Assembly (NCBI GenBank): GCA_900547045.1
Contig: URFB01000018.1
Span: 1 to 12,001 of the forward strand
DNA from: an uncultured Mollicutes bacterium
Lineage (GTDB): Bacteria > Bacillota_I > Bacilli_A > Acholeplasmatales > Anaeroplasmataceae
Reading direction: 5' to 3'
DNA length: 12,001 nt
Shown here: positions 1 to 6,671 of the stretch, one piece after another
Layout: every line of letters begins with the position of its first letter
How positions within the stretch are numbered: the first letter of the stretch is position 1
Notes under the pieces: model-generated
What the model saw: the letters and a program-made list of their open reading frames with translations, nothing else
What the model was told of the DNA's origin: nothing
The model's database searches: none
Made by a program: the position numbers and the translations under genes

Positions 1-175
1 AAACCCCACCTATAAGAATAAAAACCCCAGCCACAAAAAATACTAAAGCTTCCTCATCTATTTCAATTGATGTACCAAATCCATCATTATATTTTGAAAA
101 TGATAAAATGATTTTTATAAGAAAGGTGATAACCACAAAGGCACCAAGTGATGTGTATAATATACTCTTTTTCAT
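1..175 (-). CDS. Unknown small membrane protein, N-terminal part (runs off the window)
   Basis: An open frame starts at ATG 175-173 and runs off the left edge, giving 58 visible residues that begin MKKSILYTSLGAF. I do not recognise the family. Residues about 5-25 form one hydrophobic segment. A short polar, acidic stretch follows (about 28-43, with KYNDGFG and EIDEEA), and a second hydrophobic segment starts near residue 44. The start is well supported: AGGAGGA (190-184) sits 8 bases upstream, inside the last codons of thiT, and the thiT stop is only 4 bases from this ATG. The two genes are therefore probably co-transcribed and translationally coupled, which places this gene behind the same TPP riboswitch. 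A thiamine-related role is inference from position alone. Confidence 0.72.
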   Translation of the reverse strand, partial: MKKSILYTSLGAFVVITFLIKIILSFSKYNDGFGTSIEIDEEALVFFVAGVFILIGGV

Positions 176-179
176 TTAA

Positions 180-830
180 TTAGTCCTCCTTTGTAACTTC
201 GCTTATATCAGCAGGGAATAAAACCTTATCATAATATAAAGCAAATATAACCATTACTGCTCCACAAATTATAATATTAGGGATACAATATGCACCATTA
301 TATACGAAAGAATAAATCCAAGAATCATCAGCGATACCCCAGAATTTAGCACCACTATTTAACCAGAATAATCCTCCAGAAATAACATGACATGCATATT
401 TTAAAAGGCCTCCTAAAATAGATCCTAATAAAATATAGCCTACCTTTTTACCCTTTGAGTTTGCTTCCTTAAATGACTTTGAAAATACGCCTGCAAAGCC
501 TACTACAGTATAGGCTAAAATATAATCAAGAATAATTTGTAAAAATGGTCCCATTACCTGTAAAAAGCTATTATCAAATGATGAGCCATTGATAACATAA
601 ATTCCTCCAAGCATTTGAATAAAGCTTACAATAAAGCCACATATAATTCCTGGTACAAAGCCTCTTCGATATGCAATTACAAGAATTGGCAGCATTCCAA
701 AGCCAATTGAACCACCTGAAGGGAAAACTCCCTTAAAAATTCCGCCCTGAATAGCATCAAGAGCGAAGGCTAGAGCTGCGAAAATAGCAATTTCTGTTGC
801 AACTCTAATTGTTAATTTGTTTTTTTTCAT
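180..830 (-). CDS. thiT: ThiT, thiamine-binding S component of an ECF transporter
   Basis: Integral membrane protein of 216 residues that binds thiamine and works with a shared ECF module (EcfA/A'/T) to import it. No ECF module genes are in this window, as expected for group II S components. Family landmarks are visible: SGGSIGFGMLPIL with YRRG (residues 38-57), LDYILAYTVVGFAG (101-114), KYACHVISGGLFW (144-156, holding the conserved His148) and YSFVYNGAYCIPN (173-185). About six hydrophobic helices are spread over the length, which is normal for the family. The ATG start has AAAGGAGC about 6 bases upstream. The gene lies directly after a TPP riboswitch and its terminator, which independently supports thiamine as the substrate. 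The stop abuts the next membrane gene. Confidence 0.95.
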   Translation of the reverse strand: MKKNKLTIRVATEIAIFAALAFALDAIQGGIFKGVFPSGGSIGFGMLPILVIAYRRGFVPGIICGFIVSFIQMLGGIYVINGSSFDNSFLQVMGPFLQIILDYILAYTVVGFAGVFSKSFKEANSKGKKVGYILLGSILGGLLKYACHVISGGLFWLNSGAKFWGIADDSWIYSFVYNGAYCIPNIIICGAVMVIFALYYDKVLFPADISEVTKED

Positions 831-850
831 TTTAACGCTCCTTTGAATAA

Positions 851-883
851 TAAAAAAATTCTTCTAGCAATACTAGAAGAATT
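851..883 (-). terminator. Intrinsic terminator of the thiT leader (riboswitch expression platform)
   Basis: A perfect 11-bp inverted repeat (857-867 with 873-883, loop 868-872) reads on the minus strand as AATTCTTCTAG, loop, CTAGAAGAATT, and is followed at once by seven U (858-852, partly shared with the stem). It lies between the TPP aptamer and the thiT ribosome binding site, so it is the likely ligand-controlled terminator. One candidate antiterminator pairs 918-924 with the promoter-proximal arm (877-883; 7 bp including one G-U). That segment does not overlap aptamer stem P1, so the exact switching helix is uncertain. Confidence 0.88.
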
Positions 884-938
884 AAAAACATTGTAATTAT
901 GAACATATAAAAATATAAATTCCTAAAAATAATGTAAC

Positions 939-1018
939 CAATACCTACGCTAGCATTACCTAGATCAGGTTCTTGGGTCGTTAACTAAATAACCTCTCAG
1001 CCAAACGGCTCCCCATTG
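939..1018 (-). promoter_or_regulatory. TPP riboswitch (THI element) upstream of thiT
   Basis: Read on the minus strand, the conserved THI-element blocks occur in order: GGGGAGCC, GGCTGAGAGG (CTGAGA at 1000-995), GACCC, GAACCTGATCTAGGTAATGC (ACCTGAT at 970-964) and AGCGTAGG. A closing P1 stem can form between CAAT (1018-1015) and ATTG (942-939). The aptamer is complete. With the terminator at 851-883 it should switch thiT off when TPP is plentiful, by transcription attenuation. ThiN, which makes TPP, lies upstream and is not under this switch in cis. Confidence 0.96.
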
Positions 1019-1031
1019 CAACACCATATAT

Positions 1032-1060
1032 AGTTTATATCTTTTTGAACTATTATGCAA
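1032..1060 (-). promoter_or_regulatory. Possible promoter for the riboswitch-thiT transcript
   Basis: Between the thiN stop and the aptamer, the minus strand offers TTGCAT (1060-1055) and, 17 bases on, TAAACT (1037-1032). TATAAA (1039-1034) is an alternative -10 with a shorter spacer. Neither is a strong match. No terminator hairpin is visible between thiN and the aptamer, so read-through from the upstream operon could also feed the riboswitch. Confidence 0.35.
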
Positions 1061-1077
1061 GCCTTATAGACAATTTT

Positions 1078-1689
1078 TTAGGATATTTTATCATCCTTAG
1101 TTAGAATAACCATTAAGCTACCATCACTGTATTTAACGAGATTATTTTTAGCTATAATTTCATTAGAAATGCATAAGGAATCATATTGCTTCAAATTATA
1201 ATTTGAAAGATTATATTTAAAGCCTGAAAGTGATAAATTCTTTACATCCTCTAGGGCAAAAAAGCTTACAAATTTATAATTAGATGGCATACAAGATTCC
1301 TTATTTGCTAAGAAAATTAAGGAATTTTGATTCAAAATTTTAAGCTTAGGATACCTTTTAAGTAGACATAAATTAGCAATAAAATGCTCAATTCTTCTAC
1401 CCTCAATTCCTCCAAGCATAGTTACATCTGATGATAAATTAAAGGCATAGCTTATGGCCTCAGCTGTATCAGTCATGTCCTTAATAGGATTAAGCTTAAT
1501 CATTTTAGTATAGTTACTAATTTTTTCAAGCTCTGATGGGCTAATTGAATCAAAATCACCAATTGCAAGATCAATTTTAACATTATGAAGATAGGCCATA
1601 AAGGCACCTCTATCAACACCTATTAAATAATCAAATTCATTTAAATCAGCCTCAAAGTTAAAATCCTGTATAATTAGTCCAATTTTCAT
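1078..1689 (-). CDS. thiN: Thiamine pyrophosphokinase (ThiN/TPK family)
   Basis: Transfers pyrophosphate from ATP to thiamine to give TPP, the cytosolic step that follows ThiT uptake. At 203 residues it is close to the bacterial family length. Signatures: GVDRGA (24-29), the metal and pyrophosphate motif GDFDS (44-48), KDMTD (70-74), and GGIEGRRIEHFIANLCLL (93-110) in place of the usual GGxGGRxDHxxxN. Two acidic positions differ from the usual pattern: R-x-D-H is R-I-E-H, and the Glu two residues after TD is Ala76, with Glu at 77. The human enzyme also lacks that Glu, so activity is still likely. The ATG start has AAAGGAGT 7 bases upstream, inside the end of the thioredoxin-like gene. It is the last gene of the long operon, with no riboswitch of its own. 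Confidence 0.9.
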   Translation of the reverse strand: MKIGLIIQDFNFEADLNEFDYLIGVDRGAFMAYLHNVKIDLAIGDFDSISPSELEKISNYTKMIKLNPIKDMTDTAEAISYAFNLSSDVTMLGGIEGRRIEHFIANLCLLKRYPKLKILNQNSLIFLANKESCMPSNYKFVSFFALEDVKNLSLSGFKYNLSNYNLKQYDSLCISNEIIAKNNLVKYSDGSLMVILTKDDKIS

Positions 1690-1691
1690 AA

Positions 1692-1982
1692 TTAACTCCT
1701 TTGAATCATTCCTTCAATTTGATGGTAATTAAATGAGCCTTTAACGCTATCAATTAAAATACCATCCTTAAAATACAAAATTGCTGGTAAAATATGTAGT
1801 TGAAACTTTTCCTTCATTTTATAATACTTAGATGTATTAACCTTAATAAATTTAATATTAGTATATCTTTTTTCTATATCCGTAAGCATATTAAGTGTAA
1901 TATTACAATTATTGTGATAACCAGCGTAAAATAATACAATTGCTCTTCCACTTGTAAAATCCTTGATTGGATATTCGGTCAA
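1692..1982 (-). CDS. Thioredoxin-like protein without a CxxC active site
   Basis: A 96-residue protein with a thioredoxin fold pattern: the strand AIVLFYAG (14-21), the active-site loop YHNNC (22-26), the central strand IKFIKVN (43-49), then LHILPAILYFKDG (62-74) with the expected cis-proline Pro66 and the terminal FKDG turn. The usual WCxxC is replaced by Y-H-N-N-C, so the attacking first cysteine is His23 and only Cys26 remains. The buried Asp of classical thioredoxins (xVDFW) is Leu17. Ordinary dithiol reductase activity is therefore unlikely; a monothiol, chaperone or binding role is possible. The start is TTG, with AGAGG 8 bases upstream and no ATG before residue 32. It sits directly after mutS2, the place held by trxA in several Bacilli, so it is probably a diverged trxA. 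Confidence 0.8.
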   Translation of the reverse strand: MTEYPIKDFTSGRAIVLFYAGYHNNCNITLNMLTDIEKRYTNIKFIKVNTSKYYKMKEKFQLHILPAILYFKDGILIDSVKGSFNYHQIEGMIQRS

Positions 1983-1994
1983 ATTATCAGCCTC

Positions 1995-4325
1995 TTATTT
2001 AAGATATACAACAGTACAACCGTTTAGGCCTTCTCCTTCACCACCAAAGCGATAGCTCTTAACATAGCTTGATGTCTTAAGATATTTATATAGGGCTTCT
2101 CTTACTGCACCTGTACCAAAGCCATGAATGATATTTACCTGGGGCATGGAAGCAAGATAAGCATCATCAATAAACTTTTCTACTGCTGGCTTAACCTCAT
2201 CATAGCGGTATCCTCTTAAATCAAGCGTCATTTTAGCACTTGATGTCTTTGTTACAAGCACAGATGGCTTCTTTGGAGGCTTAATTGGCTGAGCCTTCTT
2301 ATGAGAATCAAAGGAAATTTCGTTACGATTAAAATTCATTTCAAACTTTCCGACTCTAACAGTATATTTATCACCTTTAATTTTTAGGACCTCACCGGTT
2401 GTTTGATATGACTTAATATAGACATAATCACCAACAATGATTTTATCATCAAATAGATTTTCATCCTTCTTAAGCGTTGTTAAATTAGAAATATCATGCT
2501 TTACGCTTGCAAGCTTATGCTCTTTGAAGTATTCCTCATTCTTAAGCTTATTAAGCTCCTCAAGAATACCATTAGATTTTTCCTTTGCATCAAGTAAGAT
2601 TTTGTTAGCCTCATCTGTTGCCTTCTTAATAATGCTATCATAGTTAGCCTCAAGCTCATGCTTTTGCTTGTTTAAGGCCTCTAGCTGTCTATTGTACTCA
2701 CTTATTTTATGTTCGTAGGAAGCCTTAATATTACTAATTTTCTCATTTTCTTCATCAATTTTATTAATTAATGATGAGGTATCACTCATTGAATCATCAA
2801 AGACACGCTTTGCCTCATCAAGAATTTCCTCCTTAAGGCCTAATCTTTTAGAAATTAAAATAGCGTTTGAACGACCAGCAACACCAATTTGAAGCTTATA
2901 GGTAGGCATTAAATCCTCGGCCTTAAATTCAACTGATGCGTTAATAATTTTAGGATTATTATAGGCAAAGGCCTTTAAATCCGAATAGTGGGTTGTGGTT
3001 ATAACACGACCACCCTTTTTAGTGAAATAATCAATAATCGCAATCGCAAGGCTTGCACCCTCCTTAGGATCCGTTCCCGAACCAACCTCATCAAGTAAAA
3101 CTAAGGAATTATAGGTAAATTTATTTACAATATTAGAAATATTAGTCATGTGTGATGAGAAGGTTGAAAGCGATTGCTCAATTGATTGCTCATCACCAAT
3201 GTCGGAAAATACGTTATCAAAGACATTTAATTTAGTACCTTCCTTACAAGGAACATAAAGGCCTGCTTGCATCATCAAGGTTACAAGACCAACCATTTTT
3301 AAAAGAACGGTCTTACCACCCGTGTTAGGACCAGTAATAATAATGGTGTCATAGTCCTTCCCAAGGCTTACATCATTTTTTACAACAATGCTTTCATCAA
3401 TTAAAGGGTGAGCTCCATTTTTAATTTCAACAATACCATCCTCATTAATAATTGGCTTTGTCATATTATGCTCAAGAGCGTATTTAGCTTTGGCAAATAT
3501 TAGGTCTAGAGCTAATAAATTTTCATGGCTTACAAGCATTTCTGCGCTAATAAATGCGATAAGCTGAGAAAGACCACGAATAATTTGCTCCTCCTCCTTT
3601 TTCTCATCATTTTTAATAATTTCAATTTGGCAGGTAATCTTATAAGCTTCCTCAGGCTCAATAAAGTAGGTAGTACCTGAGGCAGATGAGTCTCTTACAA
3701 TACCTTTGATTTGATTTTTATATTCAGCACGAATTGGCAATGTTAAATGACCGTCTCTTGATGCTACAACCATTTCCTGAAGCATTGAGGCTTTAGATTG
3801 AAGGCAGGAATTCATAAAATTTCTTAAATGTGTTTCCTCCATCTTAAGCCTTCTTCTTATTTTAAAAAGCTCCATTGATGCATTATCATTAAGCTTTAGA
3901 TCTGGTCCAATAGCTGAGTTTATTTCCTCTTCTATTTTCTTATTTGAGCTAATAGCGCTAAAATATTTATCGAGGCTTGAAAGGTCAAGCTTTAAGCCAC
4001 TAAGGTCTTTATAATATTTTGTAACATTTCGGCAGGTATAAAGCAGTGATGCACAATCAAGAAGCTCCTCACAGCTTAAAACGCCACCAATTTGGCTACG
4101 CATTAAAGGATGATAGACATTTTTGAAGCCTCCAAGAGGGATTTCTGATAGCCTTACAATCGCATTAAAGGCTTCTTCCGTCTCATTTAGCATAGCCTCA
4201 ATTACACTAAGTGAGGCAGATGGCGTAATTTCCTTTATTTTTTCTTTACCAGCATTAGTTTGACAATAAGGAACTATTTGCTCTAAAACCTTATTAAATT
4301 CTAATAGCTTTGTTTCAAAATACAT
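1995..4325 (-). CDS. mutS2: MutS2 family ATPase/endonuclease
   Basis: A MutS2 (Smr-type) protein of 776 residues, normal length. In this family it binds branched DNA and suppresses recombination, and in B. subtilis it also acts on collided ribosomes. Domains, numbered from the ATG used here: core and clamp about 1-320, Walker A GPNTGGKT (332-339), Walker B LVLLDEVGSGTDP (408-420), STTTHY-like switch ITTTHYSDLK (442-451), a long charged coiled coil (about 515-620), a KOW-like strand region (about 630-670), and a C-terminal Smr domain with LDLRG (701-705) and HGFGTG (734-739). The frame extends to a TTG at 4352, but ATG 4325 is preferred: AAAGGAT lies 9 bases upstream and the product then starts MYFETKLLEFNKV, as in the family. 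The trmL stop is 14 bases upstream. Confidence 0.96.
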   Translation of the reverse strand: MYFETKLLEFNKVLEQIVPYCQTNAGKEKIKEITPSASLSVIEAMLNETEEAFNAIVRLSEIPLGGFKNVYHPLMRSQIGGVLSCEELLDCASLLYTCRNVTKYYKDLSGLKLDLSSLDKYFSAISSNKKIEEEINSAIGPDLKLNDNASMELFKIRRRLKMEETHLRNFMNSCLQSKASMLQEMVVASRDGHLTLPIRAEYKNQIKGIVRDSSASGTTYFIEPEEAYKITCQIEIIKNDEKKEEEQIIRGLSQLIAFISAEMLVSHENLLALDLIFAKAKYALEHNMTKPIINEDGIVEIKNGAHPLIDESIVVKNDVSLGKDYDTIIITGPNTGGKTVLLKMVGLVTLMMQAGLYVPCKEGTKLNVFDNVFSDIGDEQSIEQSLSTFSSHMTNISNIVNKFTYNSLVLLDEVGSGTDPKEGASLAIAIIDYFTKKGGRVITTTHYSDLKAFAYNNPKIINASVEFKAEDLMPTYKLQIGVAGRSNAILISKRLGLKEEILDEAKRVFDDSMSDTSSLINKIDEENEKISNIKASYEHKISEYNRQLEALNKQKHELEANYDSIIKKATDEANKILLDAKEKSNGILEELNKLKNEEYFKEHKLASVKHDISNLTTLKKDENLFDDKIIVGDYVYIKSYQTTGEVLKIKGDKYTVRVGKFEMNFNRNEISFDSHKKAQPIKPPKKPSVLVTKTSSAKMTLDLRGYRYDEVKPAVEKFIDDAYLASMPQVNIIHGFGTGAVREALYKYLKTSSYVKSYRFGGEGEGLNGCTVVYLK

Positions 4326-4339
4326 GAAAACACATCCTT

Positions 4340-4879
4340 TTATTTTTTCCAATTATCAATAAAATTTTCTCCCTTATAGCAATCTGGCTCATGCTTAATT
4401 AAATTAGGATTATCATCAAGATCGCTTGTTGCCTTATAAAGCATAATTGCTACACAATTTGATAAATTTAATGATCTTATCTTATCAGTTGTAGGGATCC
4501 TGAAGCAATGATCTAAATTATCATGCAAAATATCGTAAGGAATACCAGTTGATTCTCTTCCAAACATAATATAGATAGGCTTTTGAGGATCAACTGCTTT
4601 AAAATCAATTTGAGCAGGTGATTTATGACCATATCTAGTTAAATAGAAGGTCTCACCATCTGGATTTTTACTAATAAAATCATCATAATTTTCATAAACC
4701 TCATAGTCAAGATACTCAAAATAATCAAGAGCACTTCTTCGTAAATGCTTCTCATCAAGAGAAAAGCCAAGAGGCTTTATTAGATGAAGCTTAGCATCAA
4801 AGCCAACGCAGCTTCGCATAATATTACCTGTATTTTGAGGAATTTCAGGACTATATAGGACAATATTAATTCTCTTCAA
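4340..4879 (-). CDS. trmL: tRNA (cytidine/uridine-34-2'-O)-methyltransferase TrmL
   Basis: A SPOUT-class methyltransferase that uses S-adenosylmethionine to 2'-O-methylate the wobble base (position 34) of tRNA-Leu species. Motifs, numbered from the TTG used here: EIPQNTGNIMRSC (12-24), MFGRESTGIP (105-114) and IPTTDKIRSLNLSN with CVAIMLYK (128-149), which together form the trefoil knot and SAM site. The product has 179 residues; relatives are usually about 155-170, so there is a short extra C-terminal tail (DDNPNLIKHEPDCYKG onward). Start choice: GTG at 4888 is open, but TTG 4879 has AGGTGA 5 bases upstream and gives MKRINIVLY, matching relatives. The start overlaps the end of rimO by 14 bases (23 with GTG), which suggests translational coupling. 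Confidence 0.92.
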   Translation of the reverse strand: MKRINIVLYSPEIPQNTGNIMRSCVGFDAKLHLIKPLGFSLDEKHLRRSALDYFEYLDYEVYENYDDFISKNPDGETFYLTRYGHKSPAQIDFKAVDPQKPIYIMFGRESTGIPYDILHDNLDHCFRIPTTDKIRSLNLSNCVAIMLYKATSDLDDNPNLIKHEPDCYKGENFIDNWKK

Positions 4880-6182
4880 TTTGCTCACCTGTTAATGTAT
4901 AGGAATCCGCATCTAGAATTTTAACCTTAATAACATCGCCTGGCTTTAATTCTTCCTTAGCTGCAACATAAATAGCCCCATCAATGTCATCTGGTGCAAA
5001 GCCATATGAACGACCAGTATACATAAATGATTCCTCATCATAATCTTCAATCATTACATCAAGCACACTTCCAATTTGCTTGCGATTTTGCTCAAGAGAA
5101 ATATAAAATTGAGCCTCCATAACACGGTTAAAGCGCTCTTGCTTAGAATCTTCAGAAATTTGACCCTCATATGTCGCACCAAGCGTACCCTCCTCAGGAG
5201 AGTAGGTAAATACTCCAAGACGATCAAACTTAGTTTCCTTCATAAACTCAATTAAGGAATCAACGTCCTCTTCTGTTTCCTGTGGGAAGCCTACAATCAT
5301 AGTTGTTCTAAAGATGGCATTAGGAATTTCACGTCTAATTTTAGCAATTAGATCAACTAAGAAATCACGCATACCACGACGCTTCATAAGCTTTAAGATC
5401 TTATCCTCTGAATGCTGTAAAGGAATATCAAAATAAGGCATAACCTTTGGATTATTCTTAATAAAATCAATTAATTCATCAGTTACAATATCAGGATATA
5501 AATATAATAATCTAATTTTAAAGTTACCTTCAATTGAAACTAGCTCCTTTAAAAGATCTACAAGAGCAAGCTTCTTATATAAATCCCAACCATATTTAGT
5601 TGTATCCTGGCTAATTAAATTAATTTCGTATACACCATCATTAACAGCCTGCATAACCTCAGCCTTAATATCCTCAATTGTACGGCTCTTTAAAAGACCT
5701 CTAATTAGAGGAATAGCACAGAAGGCACAGCGGTTTAAGCAACCATCAGAAATTCTAATATAACGCATATAAGGTGGAGTTTTATAGGTTCTTCTTAAAT
5801 GAGAAAGATGAGCTGTAGATGAGAAAATAGTCTTATTAAATAAGCCATTTAATAGCTCAGCAATCTTATCATAATCCTTAATTGAAATAAATAAATCAAC
5901 CTCAGGAAGCTCAGCAATTAGCTCATCCTTGTAGCGCTGTGAAAGACAGCCTAAAACCACAAGCTTTGAATCCTTCTTCTTATAGGAAGCTAAATCAAGA
6001 ATTGTATTTATAGCCTCCTCTCGAGCTGATTCAATAAAAGCACAGGTATTAACCATTAATAAATCCGCATCTGCCGGATTATCTATTAAAACATTTTCCT
6101 TGTCCTGCTGCATAAAGCCAACAATCATCTCTGAATCGACCTGATTTTTAGCACAGCCTAAAGAAATCATATACATTTTCAT
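4866..6182 (-). CDS. rimO: Ribosomal protein S12 (Asp) methylthiotransferase RimO
   Basis: A radical-SAM enzyme that adds a methylthio group to the conserved Asp of ribosomal protein S12. Its 438 residues are the usual length. The N-terminal UPF0004 domain supplies Cys10, Cys47 and Cys79 for the auxiliary cluster (ISLGCAKNQVDSE, VNTCAF, VLGCLSQ). The radical-SAM motif GCLNRCAFC gives Cys148, Cys152 and Cys155. Then come IPLQHSEDKILKLMKRRG (253-270), MIVGFPQETEEDV (295-307) and FDRLGVFTYSPEEGT (319-333), which favours RimO over the tRNA enzyme MiaB. A TRAM domain ends the protein (about 372-435). ATG start with AGAGGT 8 bases upstream. It overlaps the start of trmL. Confidence 0.96.
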   Translation of the reverse strand: MKMYMISLGCAKNQVDSEMIVGFMQQDKENVLIDNPADADLLMVNTCAFIESAREEAINTILDLASYKKKDSKLVVLGCLSQRYKDELIAELPEVDLFISIKDYDKIAELLNGLFNKTIFSSTAHLSHLRRTYKTPPYMRYIRISDGCLNRCAFCAIPLIRGLLKSRTIEDIKAEVMQAVNDGVYEINLISQDTTKYGWDLYKKLALVDLLKELVSIEGNFKIRLLYLYPDIVTDELIDFIKNNPKVMPYFDIPLQHSEDKILKLMKRRGMRDFLVDLIAKIRREIPNAIFRTTMIVGFPQETEEDVDSLIEFMKETKFDRLGVFTYSPEEGTLGATYEGQISEDSKQERFNRVMEAQFYISLEQNRKQIGSVLDVMIEDYDEESFMYTGRSYGFAPDDIDGAIYVAAKEELKPGDVIKVKILDADSYTLTGEQIEEN

Positions 6183-6221
6183 AATTTTTTACCTCTTAAA
6201 AAATAGAATGGCTATACCATC

Positions 6222-6671
6222 CTATATATTATTTGAATCTAAAATAATGGTAACTGGACCATCATTAGTAAAGCTAACCTTCATGTCAGCTCCAAAAATT
6301 CCCTTTTCAACCTTAATTTGATATTCGTTTTCTAAAATTTGATTAAATTGGTCATATAATTTAGAAGCTAAATCAAAACCTAGAGCTTCTGTAAAGCTTG
6401 GCCTATGACCATTTTTATTATTAGCATAAAGCGTAAATTGAGAAATTGATAAAATACTACCAGAAACTGACCTTAAATCCTTGTTCATTTTACCATTTTC
6501 ATCCTCAAAAATACGCATATTAGCCACCTTATAGGCCATTTTCTTTAAAACGGATTCATCATCACCATTAGTGAAGCCTACAAGAATCATAAAGCCCTTA
6601 TCAATTTGACCAACAATTTTTCCATCTACTCTTACGGATGCATCGTAGCATCTTTGAATTACAATACGCAT
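6222..6671 (-). CDS. dtd: D-aminoacyl-tRNA deacylase DTD
   Basis: Cleaves D-amino acids (and glycine) from mischarged tRNAs, protecting translation. At 149 residues it is full length. The two defining motifs are present: SQFTLYA (77-83) and NDGPVT (136-141), which carries the Gly-cis-Pro pair (138-139) that excludes L-amino acids. The opening MRIVIQRCYDASVRVDG and HRPSF (89-93) also match the family. Its ATG overlaps the rel stop codon as TAATG, and AAAGGG lies just upstream, so the two are translationally coupled. The rel-dtd pair is a long-known arrangement in Bacillota. 39 bases separate it from rimO. Confidence 0.97.
   Translation of the reverse strand: MRIVIQRCYDASVRVDGKIVGQIDKGFMILVGFTNGDDESVLKKMAYKVANMRIFEDENGKMNKDLRSVSGSILSISQFTLYANNKNGHRPSFTEALGFDLASKLYDQFNQILENEYQIKVEKGIFGADMKVSFTNDGPVTIILDSNNI

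Noticed and set aside
2437..2643. Plus-strand open frame opposite mutS2
   Set aside because: It lies within the coiled-coil coding part of mutS2, is rich in Ser/Leu as expected of an antisense frame, and has no ribosome binding site or family motif.
6205..6222. Small hairpin between dtd and rimO (ATGG/CCAT arms at 6208-6211 and 6217-6220)
   Set aside because: Only 4 bp with a 5-base loop, and no U tract directly after it, so it is not a credible terminator or regulatory stem.
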